DNA from: Capitella teleta
Taxonomy: Eukaryota; Annelida; Polychaeta; Capitellidae
Length of the DNA stretch: 64,000 bases
Reading direction: 5' to 3'
Assembly: GCA_000328365.1 (NCBI GenBank)
Contig: KB309082.1
Coordinates: forward strand, 38,793 to 102,792
Shown here: positions 1 through 14,400 of the stretch, in pieces
Position numbering within the stretch: position 1 is the first letter of the stretch
Layout: every line of letters begins with the position of its first letter
Translations under genes and position numbers: made by a program
The notes under the pieces: generated by a model
The model's input: only the letters and a program-made list of their open reading frames with translations
Told to the model about the DNA's origin: nothing
Database searches by the model: none

Positions 1-3
1 ATG

Positions 4-8
<5 letters not shown>

Positions 9-53
<45 letters not shown>
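9..53. repeat. (TA)n microsatellite
   Basis: About 22 uninterrupted TA units at the left edge of the window, passing into ordinary AT-rich sequence. Confidence 0.95.
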
Positions 54-57
<4 letters not shown>

Positions 58-2375
58 TGGGGCCTGCAAATTGCACACAAAAGCGTGAAATTGGCGCAGA
101 TCTGACATCCAGTCCAATGTTCAGCGTCATACAATGGGTCTGAGCACCTCTTGTTCAAATAGAAAAAAAATAGGCTTAAAATTAAATAGGGATGTTGCGG
201 ATAATAAAAATGACCGATTACCGGATATCTGGGAGCTCAAATTAATGGATACGGGATTGGATTATGGATATGGTACATAATATTAAATTTGTGAACCCTA
301 GCTCTTACAGGCAATTATCATAAATATGCATTTAATTATCTATACCATATTGTACTAGCTGTCATGTTATGAACAAAGTACCCATTAATTATTATATTTG
401 TTCATACCGTTCATCTAAACATGGCAATTAGCATAGTAAGCGTAACATTATACATGCATAATGAAACACAAGCATAAAATAGTGGGGTATTCACACCATC
501 AATTCCATTTAAGTAAGGTTTTAAAAGGCTATTGGCTGGCAAAGGAAGAACAAGACAAACATGTACCTGTACAAGATTTACTTTGGAAAAGCAGTCAGAG
601 ACATTGAGATATCGATTAAATCTAACCGGCGACAGAAAACCTTACCCAAAAGCAAGACGAGTTGCAAAAAAGCCTTGGTCGAGAGTGCACCATGGTCCAG
701 GTACTAGGGTTCTAATCATGTTCTGCATGACTCGATCGTGGCCAACAAAAGTGGACAAAACCTACATAGACATCGTTTGAAACATCGCGGCGACTTATCT
801 CCCTAAAAAATAAAATTAAAAAAAAATAAAAATTGATTAGAAAAATTAAAAAATAACAAATAACTGGAAGAAGTTAAACTAAACGGAAGGTTTTTAAAAA
901 TAAACATACTATCATATTAATGACTCAATAATAGATGGGACAACTGTAGAAATAAAATTCTTACTAAGTTTCCAAATAATGTTGAAATGTTGTTTCAAAA
1001 ATATGTAGGTTATTCGCAACTTCACTGTCCAGCACAGATGCATTCTTCATACTGTACATCGTAGACCACCATATACTTACGCAGAATTAAATTTTCGCTG
1101 TTTTCCACATTTCGAATCACCTCGAGATTCGCGATTTGCAGTAAATGTGACCACGAAAAGTGTGAAAAGTGATCTCACAGCCAAAATATAGTTTTAGGCC
1201 GTCTTTGGTTTCAGAAGAGGCCCTAAAGTTCAAGGTCTGGGTACACAGTTAAGTAAACTGAAGAATAGGCCAGCATCATACGGGAGAGCAGCTGCCGGGA
1301 AGCGATCCCAGAGGTGTTGCATCTAAAAGAACTGATTTGGAAGAACTGATCAGACCATCGGGTCTTCAGTAGTATAGCTTAAATTCCTGGACCTCATTGT
1401 ATTTTTGGGCTTCATCATTACATCACTTGGAGGAAACTGATGTACCCGTCGATTGACGAGAATTCAGATTACCTCACGTGAATGATACTGTAAGCATGTA
1501 AATCATTTCGCACCCTTAAAAAAGTTGCGTACCTTTCGTGTGGTTTAGAGTCGAGATATGCTGTAGATCATGGTGTGGATGGATAGTAAGCAACATACAT
1601 GGACATCATGTATAGTTATGTCGCGCTATTTATTTTCATATTTTACCTCGATTTTCTGTCATAGAATTTTCTTTTTGCCGCCAACGCAGTCATGCAATAT
1701 TTCCAGATTTTTTTTTTTTCTGATTAATTTAAAAACGGATGCAATCACTTTTTGTAAAATTAATCTGTGTATTTCGGAACACAATTATATCATAGATGGA
1801 GTGTTTTAGTACTTTGGTCTAGTTTGTCAAAAACAAATAAGTATTACTTTGAAAACAAAACCAAAATATATTAGTGCTTAAATTTAATCCAGCCGCAGAA
1901 AACCATTCGAATTGAGTTCATGCAAAAATTTCAGGCAAATATAACAGATGGAAGAAGCCGGGATTGAAAGACATTTGTAAATTTACTCATCAATATTTTA
2001 GGACAATACACTTTATACATACCCAATATAAATAAATGCTATAAGCCCCAAAAAGCAAACATACATCAACATTACATATCCTGATCCAGTTTACGAAATA
2101 CTTGATATGCTAAGAAAGGCAACAATAAGCATGCATACATGAGATACTGAATGGACAAGGTGATAAAATTTAATGAAAAACCCGATGCAAACATACAGAT
2201 GTTCTAGCATATTCGTACAATCAAAGCATCCTAACACAAGTCCATTTGGAAATACTCCAACTCCAACAATGACGAGAAACCTTAACAAGACACAACAACA
2301 GAGATCCTGGAAAGGAATACAAAAATACTGAATGCAAGAATAATAAATTACATGAATAATTATTCGTCAGTCGCC
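54..2375. other. Intergenic, no gene recognised
   Basis: AT-rich sequence with only short open frames that lack codon structure or family similarity. I see no convincing splice-flanked exon, RNA gene or mobile element. It lies downstream of the first minus-strand gene and should contain its 3' untranslated region. No canonical AATAAA was found close to the stop. Confidence 0.6.
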
Positions 2376-3234
2376 TCAAACGCGGAATGTCACAACTGAT
2401 GCTCTGCGAGGAAGCATCGTGGGTAAAGGTTCGCTATTGGTGTCGCATTCCTTTCTTCCCTTCTTTGGAGGTGGTGACTTCTTATTGCGTAACAATTCCT
2501 TCGATTCTTTCATGATACCCTTTGGATTAATGTCTCTACGTCCACGGTCAGAGTTGCCCAAGAGTTTGTCCACATCTCTGTCAATGCTGTCTGTCACTAC
2601 ATCTTCGAATATGTAATGGCTCCGGTATTCTCTCCAGTAGTCAGAATCACTGACACAACTCCGATCAGAGAGCTGACCAAATTCCGAGGGATCCACGCCA
2701 ATATCCATGAGTGACTTGGCTCTCTGCACGGGAAGCCTCAGATTGGGCGTCAGTTTAGCTCGGGGAATCCCAAAGCGGAGGAATTTGCTCAGATTCAACG
2801 ATGTGTTGCTCCCGATTGAACCCGAGTAGGACATCAACATGGTTTTGGTGTTGGTAGGGTCATCTCTGTATGTCGCATGCTCGCTAAGGACATCTTCCAG
2901 CCGACTGCTATCCGTGGCTGCTTCAGTGTTTCCCCGAATCGTGAAGTCGACGATTTTCTCAGTGCACTGGGTACGCCATTGCGACCACGCATGGAGGTTT
3001 CGTCGGCGAGCATGTTGGTAGTCGTTGCGAAGAGGCTCCGGAGGACTGGACGACGCTGTGAGTTGACTCTGCAATAAGTACAAAACAGCAATGAAACATA
3101 GTCCTTTATTGTTGTGACAAAACAATTTTTAAATTACACACAGCATTTACCTGGACGTCGTCAAAGCTTCCTTCATCCTCATTCCGAAAATCAGAATCTC
3201 GAGGCATATTTGCTTTACAGTTGTCCACAACCAT
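2376..3234 (-). CDS. Uncharacterised two-exon gene, Ser-rich basic protein of about 258 aa
   Basis: Exon 1 is 3151-3234 (28 codons, starting MVVDNCKANMPRDSD) and ends CAG|GTAAAT. Exon 2 is 2376-3068 and begins after TTGCAG at SQLTASSSPPEP. The 82-nt intron lies between two whole codons. An in-frame TAG six codons upstream of the ATG supports this start. The protein has no signal peptide or membrane span. It is rich in Ser, Asp and Arg, and ends in a basic tail with KKSPPPKKGRK and the terminus RRASVVTFRV. The middle part (SKFLRFGIPRAKL, then DSDYWREYRSHYIFED) looks like folded or binding sequence, but I recognise no family. The open frame reads on through the intron upstream of exon 2, so a retained-intron form is possible. 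Other exons cannot be excluded. Confidence 0.6.
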
Positions 3235-3420
3235 ATTCTTTCTTGAGAACTACCTTGTATCAAGTATTACAGCTGCTTATAAAGCCCCAGATCATACGGC
3301 ATCCTTTATCTGTTCAAGTGTTCCCCCGCGGTCTAGAAGTGCGAACCTATCACGTTGCGTTTCAACAGTGATGCAGATTATATGTAATCAACGAGAAAGC
3401 ACTCTAGAATCATTACTTTT

Positions 3421-3430
3421 TATTTATATA
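3421..3430 (-). promoter_or_regulatory. Possible TATA box of the 2376-3234 gene
   Basis: TATATAAATA on the minus strand about 190 nt upstream of the ATG at 3234. The position would suit a core promoter with a 5' leader of roughly 150 nt. The match is by motif only, in an AT-rich region. Confidence 0.3.
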
Positions 3431-3434
3431 AGGT

Positions 3435-6400
3435 ATTTCGTTACCTTATCAAATAGGTGATTGAGGTGATTTTTTATGGGTAGTCTAATCAAAATCATCT
3501 TAATTGAGGGGTCTTTTTCACGTCAGTATACTTACCTGGTGAGGTAAACCAGTGGGTGTTGTGTTTTTTTGTTTTATGGGTCAGGTCAAATGTGCAGAAG
3601 CAAGAACGATGTGGGGAAGTGATTATTCGGTCTGGGCAGTTGCTTTACATTACCACAAACAAAAATCTTATTCTTTTATTTTCTCTTCTAGGATCCAATT
3701 TTGCAACGAGATGGACGTTGATTGCATTGTATGAATTACCCACATGTAACAAAAAACAAATTCCACTAAACTGATTAAAGCGTATAATATTATGAAACTC
3801 TTTACGCTGCTTGACACACATGAAAACAACCATTAAATCGATCGGAATTACTGGACCATTAAACTCTCAACAGTATAAAAGATATCTAGATTGAAGAGGT
3901 AACTGCTGCCTCTTTCATTATGCTTATCAGTATAGCCCCATATCAAAGAGAGCCACCAGAAAATCTGAGATAACATTGTAGCTCTATGAAATTAGATGGA
4001 TTCCTTTGTCTTGTCAATATGTACTTATGTTACGTTATTTGTTATGATTTAATAAAATAACTCATTTGTCAAATAAATCCTTTTGCATTGGGCTATGTCC
4101 ACCAAAGTGCTCAAATTGCTGCCCCTAAATCACGAATGTGTATTTCTTTTATTTTAAAGTCCCATTTATGTCACGACCTTTTGATTGAAAGTATTTCTAC
4201 CATTGAGTCTAACAGGCACACATTTCGAGCGATATGTTAATCGGCGTTGAAGTCGTGTATGGTGACACGTTATCATATTGTGAATTGTTTTAAGTCCCTA
4301 TAATGATACATACCATATAAAAAGTATTTCGAAGAATAAAATGTATGGATGGACTTCGAGTCAATTAACTTATGATGCATTCTCAATTTCTCTATGATTC
4401 CCATTATTGAACATATGTTTTTATGCAATGTTGTACTCGAAGAACTGTGAGAAAGCTTATTGGAGTCACGTGAGCAGACATAATTGAAGTCAAATTTATA
4501 TAATGGAAACATTTGCTTGGATGCCGAGAGATCGCGATCAGAACAGCTCAATGAAAGCTCTACATACTGGTGCATTATGTGTTATAATATATTTCCCTTT
4601 AATTCCAAGCTATCACGAATAGGCGCTTTAGCATTGTACAGTCATTCTAGTTAATTCTTTATACTTCAATGGCTGTAGGCCTACTTGTAGTATGCACCTT
4701 GTCTGGGATCCTACGTCAGTCCGGTTCGAGTCATTTTATCCCGTACCCAATCCCGAAGAGACCCAGACTTGTGATAAATAAGACAATGATTATCCACCTC
4801 CAGGAGCACAAATTTATTCAGAAGAAATGCATACTTCGTGTCAAAACTTCAAAGGTGCTGTGGCTGTGGGTCGATTAATGATTGACTCATTTCCAGTGCT
4901 TCTCCAATGATTATTATTTTTATACTGTTCTGGGACCGAATTCGTATATATTATTGCAGAACCATGAGGCATATTTATTATAACTTCTCAATAAATAAGC
5001 TACATGATCACGGCAGTACCAGTAATTAATTTAGGACCAACTCACCGAGAAACCGAAATCCGAATCTACAAACTCCGATATTCCCATTCCTATTTGTTTC
5101 TCTTGCGATCTCTTCGTCGGATCTTTCCTTCCAAACGAATGACATCAGCGAGTGACTCCCTCCCATTATAGGCCTGCGACGCACGCCCATGTCTTCTCTT
5201 TTTGCTCATGTGATCTATTAGAACTCAGGAAAAAGGTAAATAGATTTGATGTATATGATAGCGATTCACCAGAGTGATTCTCCGAGAATTTTCTTTACAA
5301 GCGCATAATTGCTTCGGGTGTGTCCTGAACTGCAGCAACTCGAGCGGAACGAAGGATGTCGTGCCGCCCGTCTCCAGGCTGCTTAAAATTTCATTCACTG
5401 CTAGTTCTTCGTTTGAATGGTGCATATAAAACATGATTGCCCTGCACGAAGGGAGACGCCTCGATGAGAGACTCCACCCAGTTACCTGAGCGAGGTGGTT
5501 TTTTTTTTGTGACCTCAGAAGAGGCGAGACAGTGAACATTTTGAAAGAAAATTGATTCTTTTTTATTTTAAATTCTGAACTACTTTTTAATTTGTGAGCC
5601 ATGTTTGAACATTTGAATTTGAAATTATTTCGAAATGGAAATTTCTTCAATGGGAAAACAAACTTGAGATTGACCGGGTGCAAAAAGAACAGAAAGAATA
5701 TAATGAATGAGAGGGAAAAATTATTAATTTTATTAAAATTATTAATTATACTTTTACTTTGACTTTTAATTAATTACATAATAATCGATATATATGCTAT
5801 TGTTGAGAAAATGGTCTCTGGACATTGGTTTCCGTTTGGTTTATTCAATAATAATTATCCGAAATGATTCAGATTTTCCAATTCTCATTTTGTTACACTC
5901 AGTTCCAAAGGCTAATTTTGTTCATTCTTTAATTCTTCCCTTGTCGCACAAAATAATATATAGTTACGATTTGGTGTAGGACTTCAGCTTGACTTGTACG
6001 TGCATATATGCTTACTGGACATTATTGTCGATGCTAATGGGTGCCAAAGAAAAATAAATTACATCTTGAAAGTTGAAATCCCGAATGAATCGTGCGGTTT
6101 CCGGCCTACAAGCAATAATTCAGATCAACATTAAGATTGTTGAATGGCAACAACGAATAAAAATTAGATTTGCTCAGGTAATAAAAGTCATCAGCAAATG
6201 GGACAAGTCAAGCGAACCCCGTCTGCACTGTAGAAATTTTTATGGTATCTAAATTCTATGATGATTGATAATTTCAAGAATTAACTGTGCCCCCTCCTAG
6301 TCGTCAAGATTCACAACCACCATCGCTGAACTGTCAGATTTCTTTAGTGCGAAATATCTGACGTGAAGGGTACCTTTCGTGATATATTTGCAATAATATT

Positions 6401-9400
6401 ACCCTATTAATTATCCTCTTGATTTTTTTTTAAGTTGCCAAACGCGTTTGTTTGTCAAGCTGCTATCTGTAAAATCAAATCAATAATTTTTATATGGAAA
6501 CCCAGCAATGTTTTCGTACCTGGAGAATGTATACAGCAGGGAGGGGCCGAATATTTTAGTCTAACTATTTTAGGCATCATCAAACCACTATAAACTGGTT
6601 ATGATAGCAATATAAGATAGAATATTCCGTATATCGTACCGGGAGCTGAATCAGTGACCACCTCGGAATTTATTCCCTATCGGAGCTATATGTACAACAA
6701 AATGTGCAAAATCATGTGTGATAGTACGATTATCATTGGCTTGGACAAGGACGTTTAATCAAATTATACCATTGAACACTATTTCCCAGCTGGTCACACA
6801 GATCGCTGATAATAATAAGGGACATTCCACTCAGTGCACAGGATCTATTTGATCAGTTGAATTTAGAGCAATTGCTTAAAATTTTAATGCACCATGTGAT
6901 GCTGATTAGATAGGGATGACCTTGAACTGAGAAGCAGAATTTTTAAATGTCAAACTTAATACCCGATATAACGTCAAATTCAGGAATTATACACCCTAAT
7001 TAATTTATCTTTTCAGCGCAGAATTATAAATGCCTGACATAAATTTCATGGTATAAAAGATACACTATCAGTGTATATTCAGTGGTTCTTATTCTCCCGC
7101 CAAATCAGTTTGGTTCATAAATCTAACTGAGTGACATCTTAAGATCCCGGGAATTCCGCAAGGCAACCCGCGCCAAGGAAAGTTGCTATGGTAACAGATC
7201 AACACAAACGGTTCGGCTCCGTCGCCTCTAGTCAAAAAAAAAAAACAAAAAAAAAAAAACAAAAAAAAAAAAAACAAAAAAAACGATGATGAATAATGTT
7301 AATCTTGCGTTATATGGTTATGTAATAACTTTTCACAGGACGTTTGATTTTGATTTTAGGGTGGGGTCTAATGACGCATTAGACGTCAGACAGAGTACCG
7401 TGATAGGAGACTCTTTTTTATCTCATTAAATTTGCATTTTGAAGCTGCAGTCGGCTCAGAAAAACACAAGCATTGTATGTCAAATGCCCGAACCAAGGCC
7501 TGACATTTCATTTTCTCTTGTGTCACCGTTTACCTACTTTTCTGACGCAGCAAAGGGTGTTCCAGCAAGCAACATTACACCTTACTCACCAATAAATCAT
7601 TCATTCTACAGGTAATTGTGGCGTCATAACTTACTCCGCACTCACCTAGTTCCATTGTGTGCCAACCAGCCCCAAAAAATGAGGTCGATTTTTCCCTCCC
7701 ACCAAAGAACACTGAAGGCGTTCTTACACCAAACAAAAACCGAATAATTCAAATGTATAACTTTTCATTCAGCACGTGCACTGAATCTTCGACGAGAAAA
7801 GTGTGCCATTGAGGATAATTGGAGAGAAATAAATATAGCGACGTGCTGATAATTATAAGCTGATATCAACACTGATGTTATGCCATGCTCGCATACCTGT
7901 GAAAATCATAAAGCACTAGTTACAATTGGCCGCAAATCAAAACGCACTTTCAATTCTGATACAAAAATCATAACGCATTCATAATCGCGTGGATTCCTGT
8001 TTGTTGTGATTAAGTGATTATGAAAGGGAACCGTGGCATATTTATGATAACTGCGACTGGATGATGGCTGTCATCTTAGAAAGTAAAGAAATTTAATCAG
8101 ATAATAAAAACAATGCGATGCAATACAATAATAAAATTGCATCGCTCGTTCATTGGTGAACGGAAGGAACCTTAATCCAAATGAGAATAATTAGTTCACT
8201 AACTGAGTTCGTGGAGAATGCAGTTTTCATACTTAGTTGTTTTGGAAACGAGAGGATTGTACGGGCACAGCGGAGGCGCCCGAATTGAAAGAAAAAAATC
8301 ACGCAAGAAAGTCAGCACGACGCGATCGAGCATTCAGCATAGTTAATTAAAGCAAAAGTATTGCCAGTATTGTTCTTCTACGGATACATTTTAACGGGGC
8401 TATGAGAATCATGTATGGGCATTAATCGGTGCTTCGTGAGACAAATTTTGAAAACAAAAAAATTATTATTATTATTCTCCCATGTCATTACGTTTGCTTT
8501 TTGAAGAGTTTTAATGCGTTTTAGCCGCCGGCCGGTAACTTTCACAAACGCGCCTCGGTGGATTACGAAGTTACGTGGGGTAATACAAATTCAGGGTCGT
8601 AGCCAGGCATGAGGCAGATGAGGCGCACATCTGTCATTTTGAGAGATAAATAATAATAAATAGAAAGAAAAAAGTTATGCATAAATTCCAACATCGCCAA
8701 CTAGGCTTAAGCACTAGTTATAAATGCAGTAGCGATTAATCACATATTGTACATGAAGTGCTATTCATTACATCCACACGCAGAAACAATTTAAGAAAGT
8801 CCTCCTTATCTATGCCTATAATTTAAAAGTTTGTTTTTCATCGAGCAGCGCTGAATTCTGAAATTACTTATTTCAGGCTCAATACGACGTCTTATCACGT
8901 TTTGAATGAAGATTGACAATCGACTATTGTTCTTGTTATAAAACATAAACATGATAAAAACTGACTGCAGTAGACTACATAACGCAGAAATAATAGACAC
9001 TCAACGAATTACTAAAATTATTAAGACAGGTGAATCCTAAATCCTTCGTTTTACTCTAACCAGTAGCTTTATTGTCCATGAGGCATGAAAGGGTTTATCC
9101 TGGGATTACATATACGTGAAACGTTAAATGAATGCACATATGCATGCAATGAGTCCATGATTAATTATGATGAGCAACATTCTTGTTGCGCGGCGAATTA
9201 ACACTTAGTGTTTCCCGTTTTTATTAATGTTTAATTACCCGAAGGAACATAATTATATTTAGGCCAGTACTAGTGCTCTTTTAAGGTGTTCATTTTACCA
9301 CTTTATAATAATTTCATCATAATGGTACAAACACCTTTTTTGTATTGCTTTAATGCGTCTATGAGGAAATATTCGTTTATGATGGATGAATACACTTGAT

Positions 9401-10978
9401 TTTGAATTAGCGCGTAAATCAGGAGTCTACCGCATTTTGACGAAATGCCGATCCCTGATTCACTGAAATTGGCGCCAGTCTTGATCACGTGACTTTCTGG
9501 GAAATTCCCTGTTTACAAAACTAATCTATATTGAAGCCAAATTTCACTTTTCTGTGTTCACGCCTTCCATGTTAGACTGAGAACTTTTCGAACAACCCTC
9601 GTATATCACACAAAAAAATACAACTCAATTTGATACATTATTTATTGGGTTTTCAATGCTTCCTACATAATAATAAACAAGTACACATTAAAAAAAATCA
9701 TAAAAGTGCAATCATTCTACCTAGTACACAGCTACTCAGTAAAGTACTTCAGCATCCAAGAAACAGGGTTTCATTTTTTAAAGTTGGCTTTTTTTCATAA
9801 ATTTTCCTATGGACCGGGATATTTCTTTGGTGGTGTACGCGAGGGTGGAGGGGGTTATGTACGATAGATGATGAAAATCGTAATATAGTTGGTCCTGTTA
9901 TGATTTTTTGTTTGTATAAGCCTGATAGCTATACATCATGTTTAATCATAAACTATGAACTAATGCAGATGATTATTAAGTTGATAATATAAGTACGTCA
10001 AGTAGTTATCTTTTAAATGATCGCAATATTAATTACCTGTAGTAAACATGGTTGATATGTTGTGTTGTATATAGTAGCATATATGTGGCATCTACTGTTG
10101 CTATACAAATCCCACCGTCATCTTTAATCATTGCTGGATTCGTTCAAATCAAACTCCAATAAAACCTGCATATTCCAAAAAAAATTATGTAATCATACAA
10201 TATGCGGGGTGGAGAGGGGAATAATTATGCATTGTTCAAAATTATCGTTGGAGTATGATAACAATATGCACTGTTAATTCGTCTTTGTGTGTAACCAAAT
10301 GCACGTAACCAAATGTATTAGACAAATGATCCACAGAATAATTGATGGTATAATAATAGCACCACATGTGATACCTGAACCCTCAAAATGCTGTTATGCG
10401 CCCTGTTTGAAATGATACAAGAACATTGTTTGACCGAATCATCATAGATCCAGGCATTTGCATTAGCAATTGTGTACGTGGGTTTGAAAACAGGATGTTT
10501 TATTGACCTATAAATTATATGATATGTTAGGTATCATATTCACTTGTCCTAAGTGGGATTCCGATATTTGTGGCATCTGGTTGTTAGTAGTTGCTACAAT
10601 AAATTTTAATCTAGAAGTACATCATACCCGGGCAAGGGATGCGCAGTGCTACAGTCTAAAATAATGCATTCTAGGCCTACTTCTAGCACATACACCAGAG
10701 GACTAAAGATGCGTAGATTATATGAGCTATGCGTTGAATTCTACGTTGTATATTCGCAGGAGCTAGGTGTCACGTGACGTGACACCGTCGTGTGACGAAG
10801 ACAAATTATTAACAGCAGTTTAACAATGAAGCAATATTAAAATATTTACAATTTTTGTGTGACTATGACAATCCATTTGGCAGACAGAACGAATAAAAAT
10901 TAAATTATTGAAAAAAAAAAAAAAAAAAAGTTAAAAAACGAAAACGACAAGCACGCCACTGTTCATATAAATACACAC
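3435..10978. other. Intergenic, no gene recognised
   Basis: About 7.5 kb of AT-rich DNA between the first gene and the end of the synaptotagmin gene. It holds an A-rich tract at 7234-7283 and scattered short open frames without splice or family support. Nothing else is identifiable by eye. Confidence 0.6.
7234..7283. repeat. A-rich tract (A with spaced C)
   Basis: Runs of 9-14 A separated by single C. It may be a low-complexity tract or an old poly-A tail. No element is recognisable upstream of it. Confidence 0.8.
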
Positions 10979-11465
10979 TCAGTACAGCGGATGCCAGTGT
11001 GAGATGGGTTTGCGGGGACTGCGCAACATGTCGTTGAAGTGCGCCTGCGCACGAGGAGTTCCAGTCTTCATGCCGAACACGACCCTCCCAACCGTGTACT
11101 CCTCCCGCTTCGTTTGAACTTTCGTCTTCGAAACCGTTTGCTTCAAACTCACAATGAGGCTGATATCCGGAATGTGATCTGGAGGCAGGTCGAAAGAGAG
11201 AGTTTCATTCCACATCATATCTGGGAGGGCCTTCTGTGAGGCCACGCGACGCTTGCTGAAGACCCCACGTTTGAGGACGGTCGCTCTGACGTAGAGCTCT
11301 GAGGAGAAAGAGATTGCATCACTTGGTTAGAGAGGTGCTTTCGTTACCTGAGGGGTGCGGCTCAGTATTGATGAGTCGAAGGCTTTTGCTCTCAACGATC
11401 TGCAGCGACAACTTCTGCGCCGTCGGAAGGTAGTTCATCCCGATGAAGATCTCACCCTTCTCCTC
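10979..11465 (-). CDS. SYT12: SYT12-like exons 5 and 6 (C2B domain and C-terminus)
   Basis: Exon 5 is 11348-11465 (acceptor CTCTTGCAG, donor CCTCAG|GTAACG) and exon 6 is 10979-11298 (acceptor CTCCTCAG). The 49-nt intron at 11299-11347 splits a Glu codon. The sequence is textbook C2B: GEIFIGMNYLPTAQKLSLQI, ESKSLRLI, ELYVRATVLKRGVFSKRR, MWNETLSFDLPPD, ISLIVSLKQ, then VGRVVFGM and the terminal WHPLY with TGA at 10979-10981. A polybasic KRGVFSKRR patch remains although the calcium ligands are gone. Confidence 0.9.
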
Positions 11466-14400
11466 CTGCAAGAGCAGCATGGATACTACCCAACATGTTA
11501 TTGGCGAACCCTACCTGCGGAGGCATCACCAACTGCTTCGTCTGGAAGACTTCGTTCTCCTTGGGGCATAAATCGCCTTCCTCCAACGTCAGCACCGCCT
11601 CCCCGAATGGAATGCTCTGGGCATATGTCCCGACGCTGGAACAAACCAGTCGGAAGATGAAGTGGTTCACCTCGGCCCTGGGGATTGGCACGCCGATGGT
11701 CTCGTGGAACTTGATGACTTTGGCAGGAGCCTTGAGAGACGTCTGTACCTCGCGCTTGATCTTCTTGTTGAGCTCATGTTGATCGAGCTGTTCGTAGAAC
11801 TTCATGTACCTGTCTCTGTTCTTCTCAACGTTTATGGCTTGCAGAGTGATGCACACCTTGCCTTTCTCTTTACGTCGCTGAACCAGGTTAGAGACGGTGC
11901 CAATGTTAAGGTAGATGTGCTCGTTAATCTGGCTATACCAATAGGAAAAGGAGATCTCTCCCCGGACTAGATAAGCTGCAGAGTTCGAGTCTGATGATGA
12001 ATCTCCTTTTCCGGCTGTTGCGGTTGTCTGAAGATTACAAACAGTGTTAAAGAGGCTGTATGGTATATCCCTATAGACATTACTGTGAAACCAGAGACAA
12101 ATTGTGAATCTGGCATTAAAACTTAACCAAGTTCAGGGAGGTGAATATTCTATGACTGCCTGTCTAGATAGAATGCGCCTTTGTAATTGAAGCGATCAAT
12201 CGTTGTTCATGTTTTCAAAGTTCACATGCACTCACGTATGTTCCTCCGCCAAACACGAATCCACTGTCCGAGTCGGAGGTGGCAGTGTCTGTGTAATTGG
12301 TTGGTATGCCGAGAATCGTCCCGCCCTCCTTCATCGAACCTCGCAGATTCTCTCCCCGATAGGAATCGTGGAATTGGGCCAAGGACTTGTAGTCAGGGGA
12401 AGCTAATGAAATAACAGAATGTGAATTTGAACTTTTTTTCTCAACGCGTAATCGCATAAATTTATATTCGCATTGAAAACCCTATCGCCATCAAACAAGG
12501 CAACATGACGCATCCGAAAATGTCACAATGAAACACATTTAATTCGAAAGTGAGGTATTAACGAATGGTGCAACAATTAAACAATTGAACAATTGAAACA
12601 ATTGAAACAAATTAAAACAACTAAATTAAAATTAGAACAACTGAAACAATTGAAATAATTGAAACAATTAAACAATTAAACAATCAACAATTATGATAGA
12701 AATGTGAGGGTGCATGCGTACATAAAAAAAAAATAATAAATTAATAAATTAATAAATGAACAAATAAACAAAGACGAGCTGATTATACAAATTTGCAGAA
12801 GGGTTCGTGAATAATTTGCAGTATCTGCCGCGGCGACAAGGAATTTAAAGAGGCCAGGCATTGTGAAGTCATCACCAGGAAATTTGTTTCTAACGTTTTG
12901 GGTTATTGGGCACGAAGCACTGACATGTTCTTCATCTTGTAGGCTACCGCAACTGCATAGGCGTTGCTCTCGTGGTTGGCAGCTCCATCTTCCTCGCTCT
13001 CTGCCTATAAGTTGTGCGAAGAGAGGCGCACTCGAGTGGCTGTAAGTCACTGAGTCTCTCGCTTTTCGGTGGACGAGCACATCTTATGTACAGTGAGGTG
13101 GCTGTTTATCTTCTGGACTTATGTAACGAATTTGAACGCGTACTTTGACGGACTCAATCTTGGAATGTTGTTACGTCGGCCTGAGCGTCGTATGAGTCAG
13201 AGCTATTGATGTAGCGGGCAGCAGGGCAACGGGCATAGCGGGCAAGGCTCAGAGCAAAGATGAAGGGGTCATCCAGTATTGTCCTCCTCTCTTTTATTGT
13301 CTTCGAGATGGCTTTCTTCTGAGCTGGACAATGATAGCGCCCCGAGCTCAATAAGGCAGAGGTCTGTGGCTGGAGTCATGGCTTGTGTGAATTATTTCTA
13401 GTGAATACTTTGAACTTGATGACGTGGGCTTTTTTGCGGCACATTGTTCCTTCACAGCTAATGTGATGCTTGCGTCTTGAGTGTACGTAGCAAAGGAAGG
13501 TGTACTTTCCACAGATTTCGATAGTCAGGCCATTACTGACTACTTGTTGTCTTTCTTGATCGCCTTGTTGATGACCGTAAATTTTGTTTTTCCAGAGTTT
13601 TCACGGAATCCTTGCAGTACTTACAGAACCTTCGTGGGGGCACTTTCCTTTGTCGTCGCCATTATTACAGTTTCATGAGAGAGTATTAGGCAATACAACC
13701 CCTGTATAGGAAGGATGTCAGCTGTTGTTGGAAGATATTTGCGCTCTGGGACTTCCTGTACCGTTGGGGATCAAAGTGAGTTTGGAACTCGTCGTCGCTG
13801 AGAGATTCATTGCTATTGGCGTCGCTGAGGCAACCATTCCAGTTAATTGCTTTCCACAGCATCTTCGAGTCATCGCTTTCCGGCAGGTCTTTCCATCTGC
13901 GCAGCTCTGAGGTAGCTTGTTGTTGATATACGTCTCTCTTCTGGCTTGACAGGACACACCTGAAAAGGGTAGACTTGAGATCTTCTGTCACTAGGTCGAT
14001 GTCGTCTTGGGTTAGAAGGAGTCGCGTGCAGACAGAAAGTCTCGAGCTCTTTTGTACGTCTATTGAGTCCATTTGTATTGCTATTCTTCGCGGACCTGTT
14101 ATTTTCTTGTTTTCTTGCGTACTTCCCAATTCCCTGGATCGTTCAAGAGTGGCTTCTAGTTTGCATCTGTCTGTTCCGGCAGTCAACTGGCGGACACCGT
14201 AAGGCCGATGGGCGTGTAATCAAAGGACAATCTTGTGTTATGCTTGGTTTCAAAATTCTCAATGTGATAAGATGCCTGGGGAGACCAGACAGCGCTGTCC
14301 AGTTCCGATATCCATTTCGTGCCTTTCTGATATGTGAGTTTTGCTGTGAACGTCTTGTTCTTTGTGCTGAATCCGTTGATAAGGATGATGCTGTGTAATA

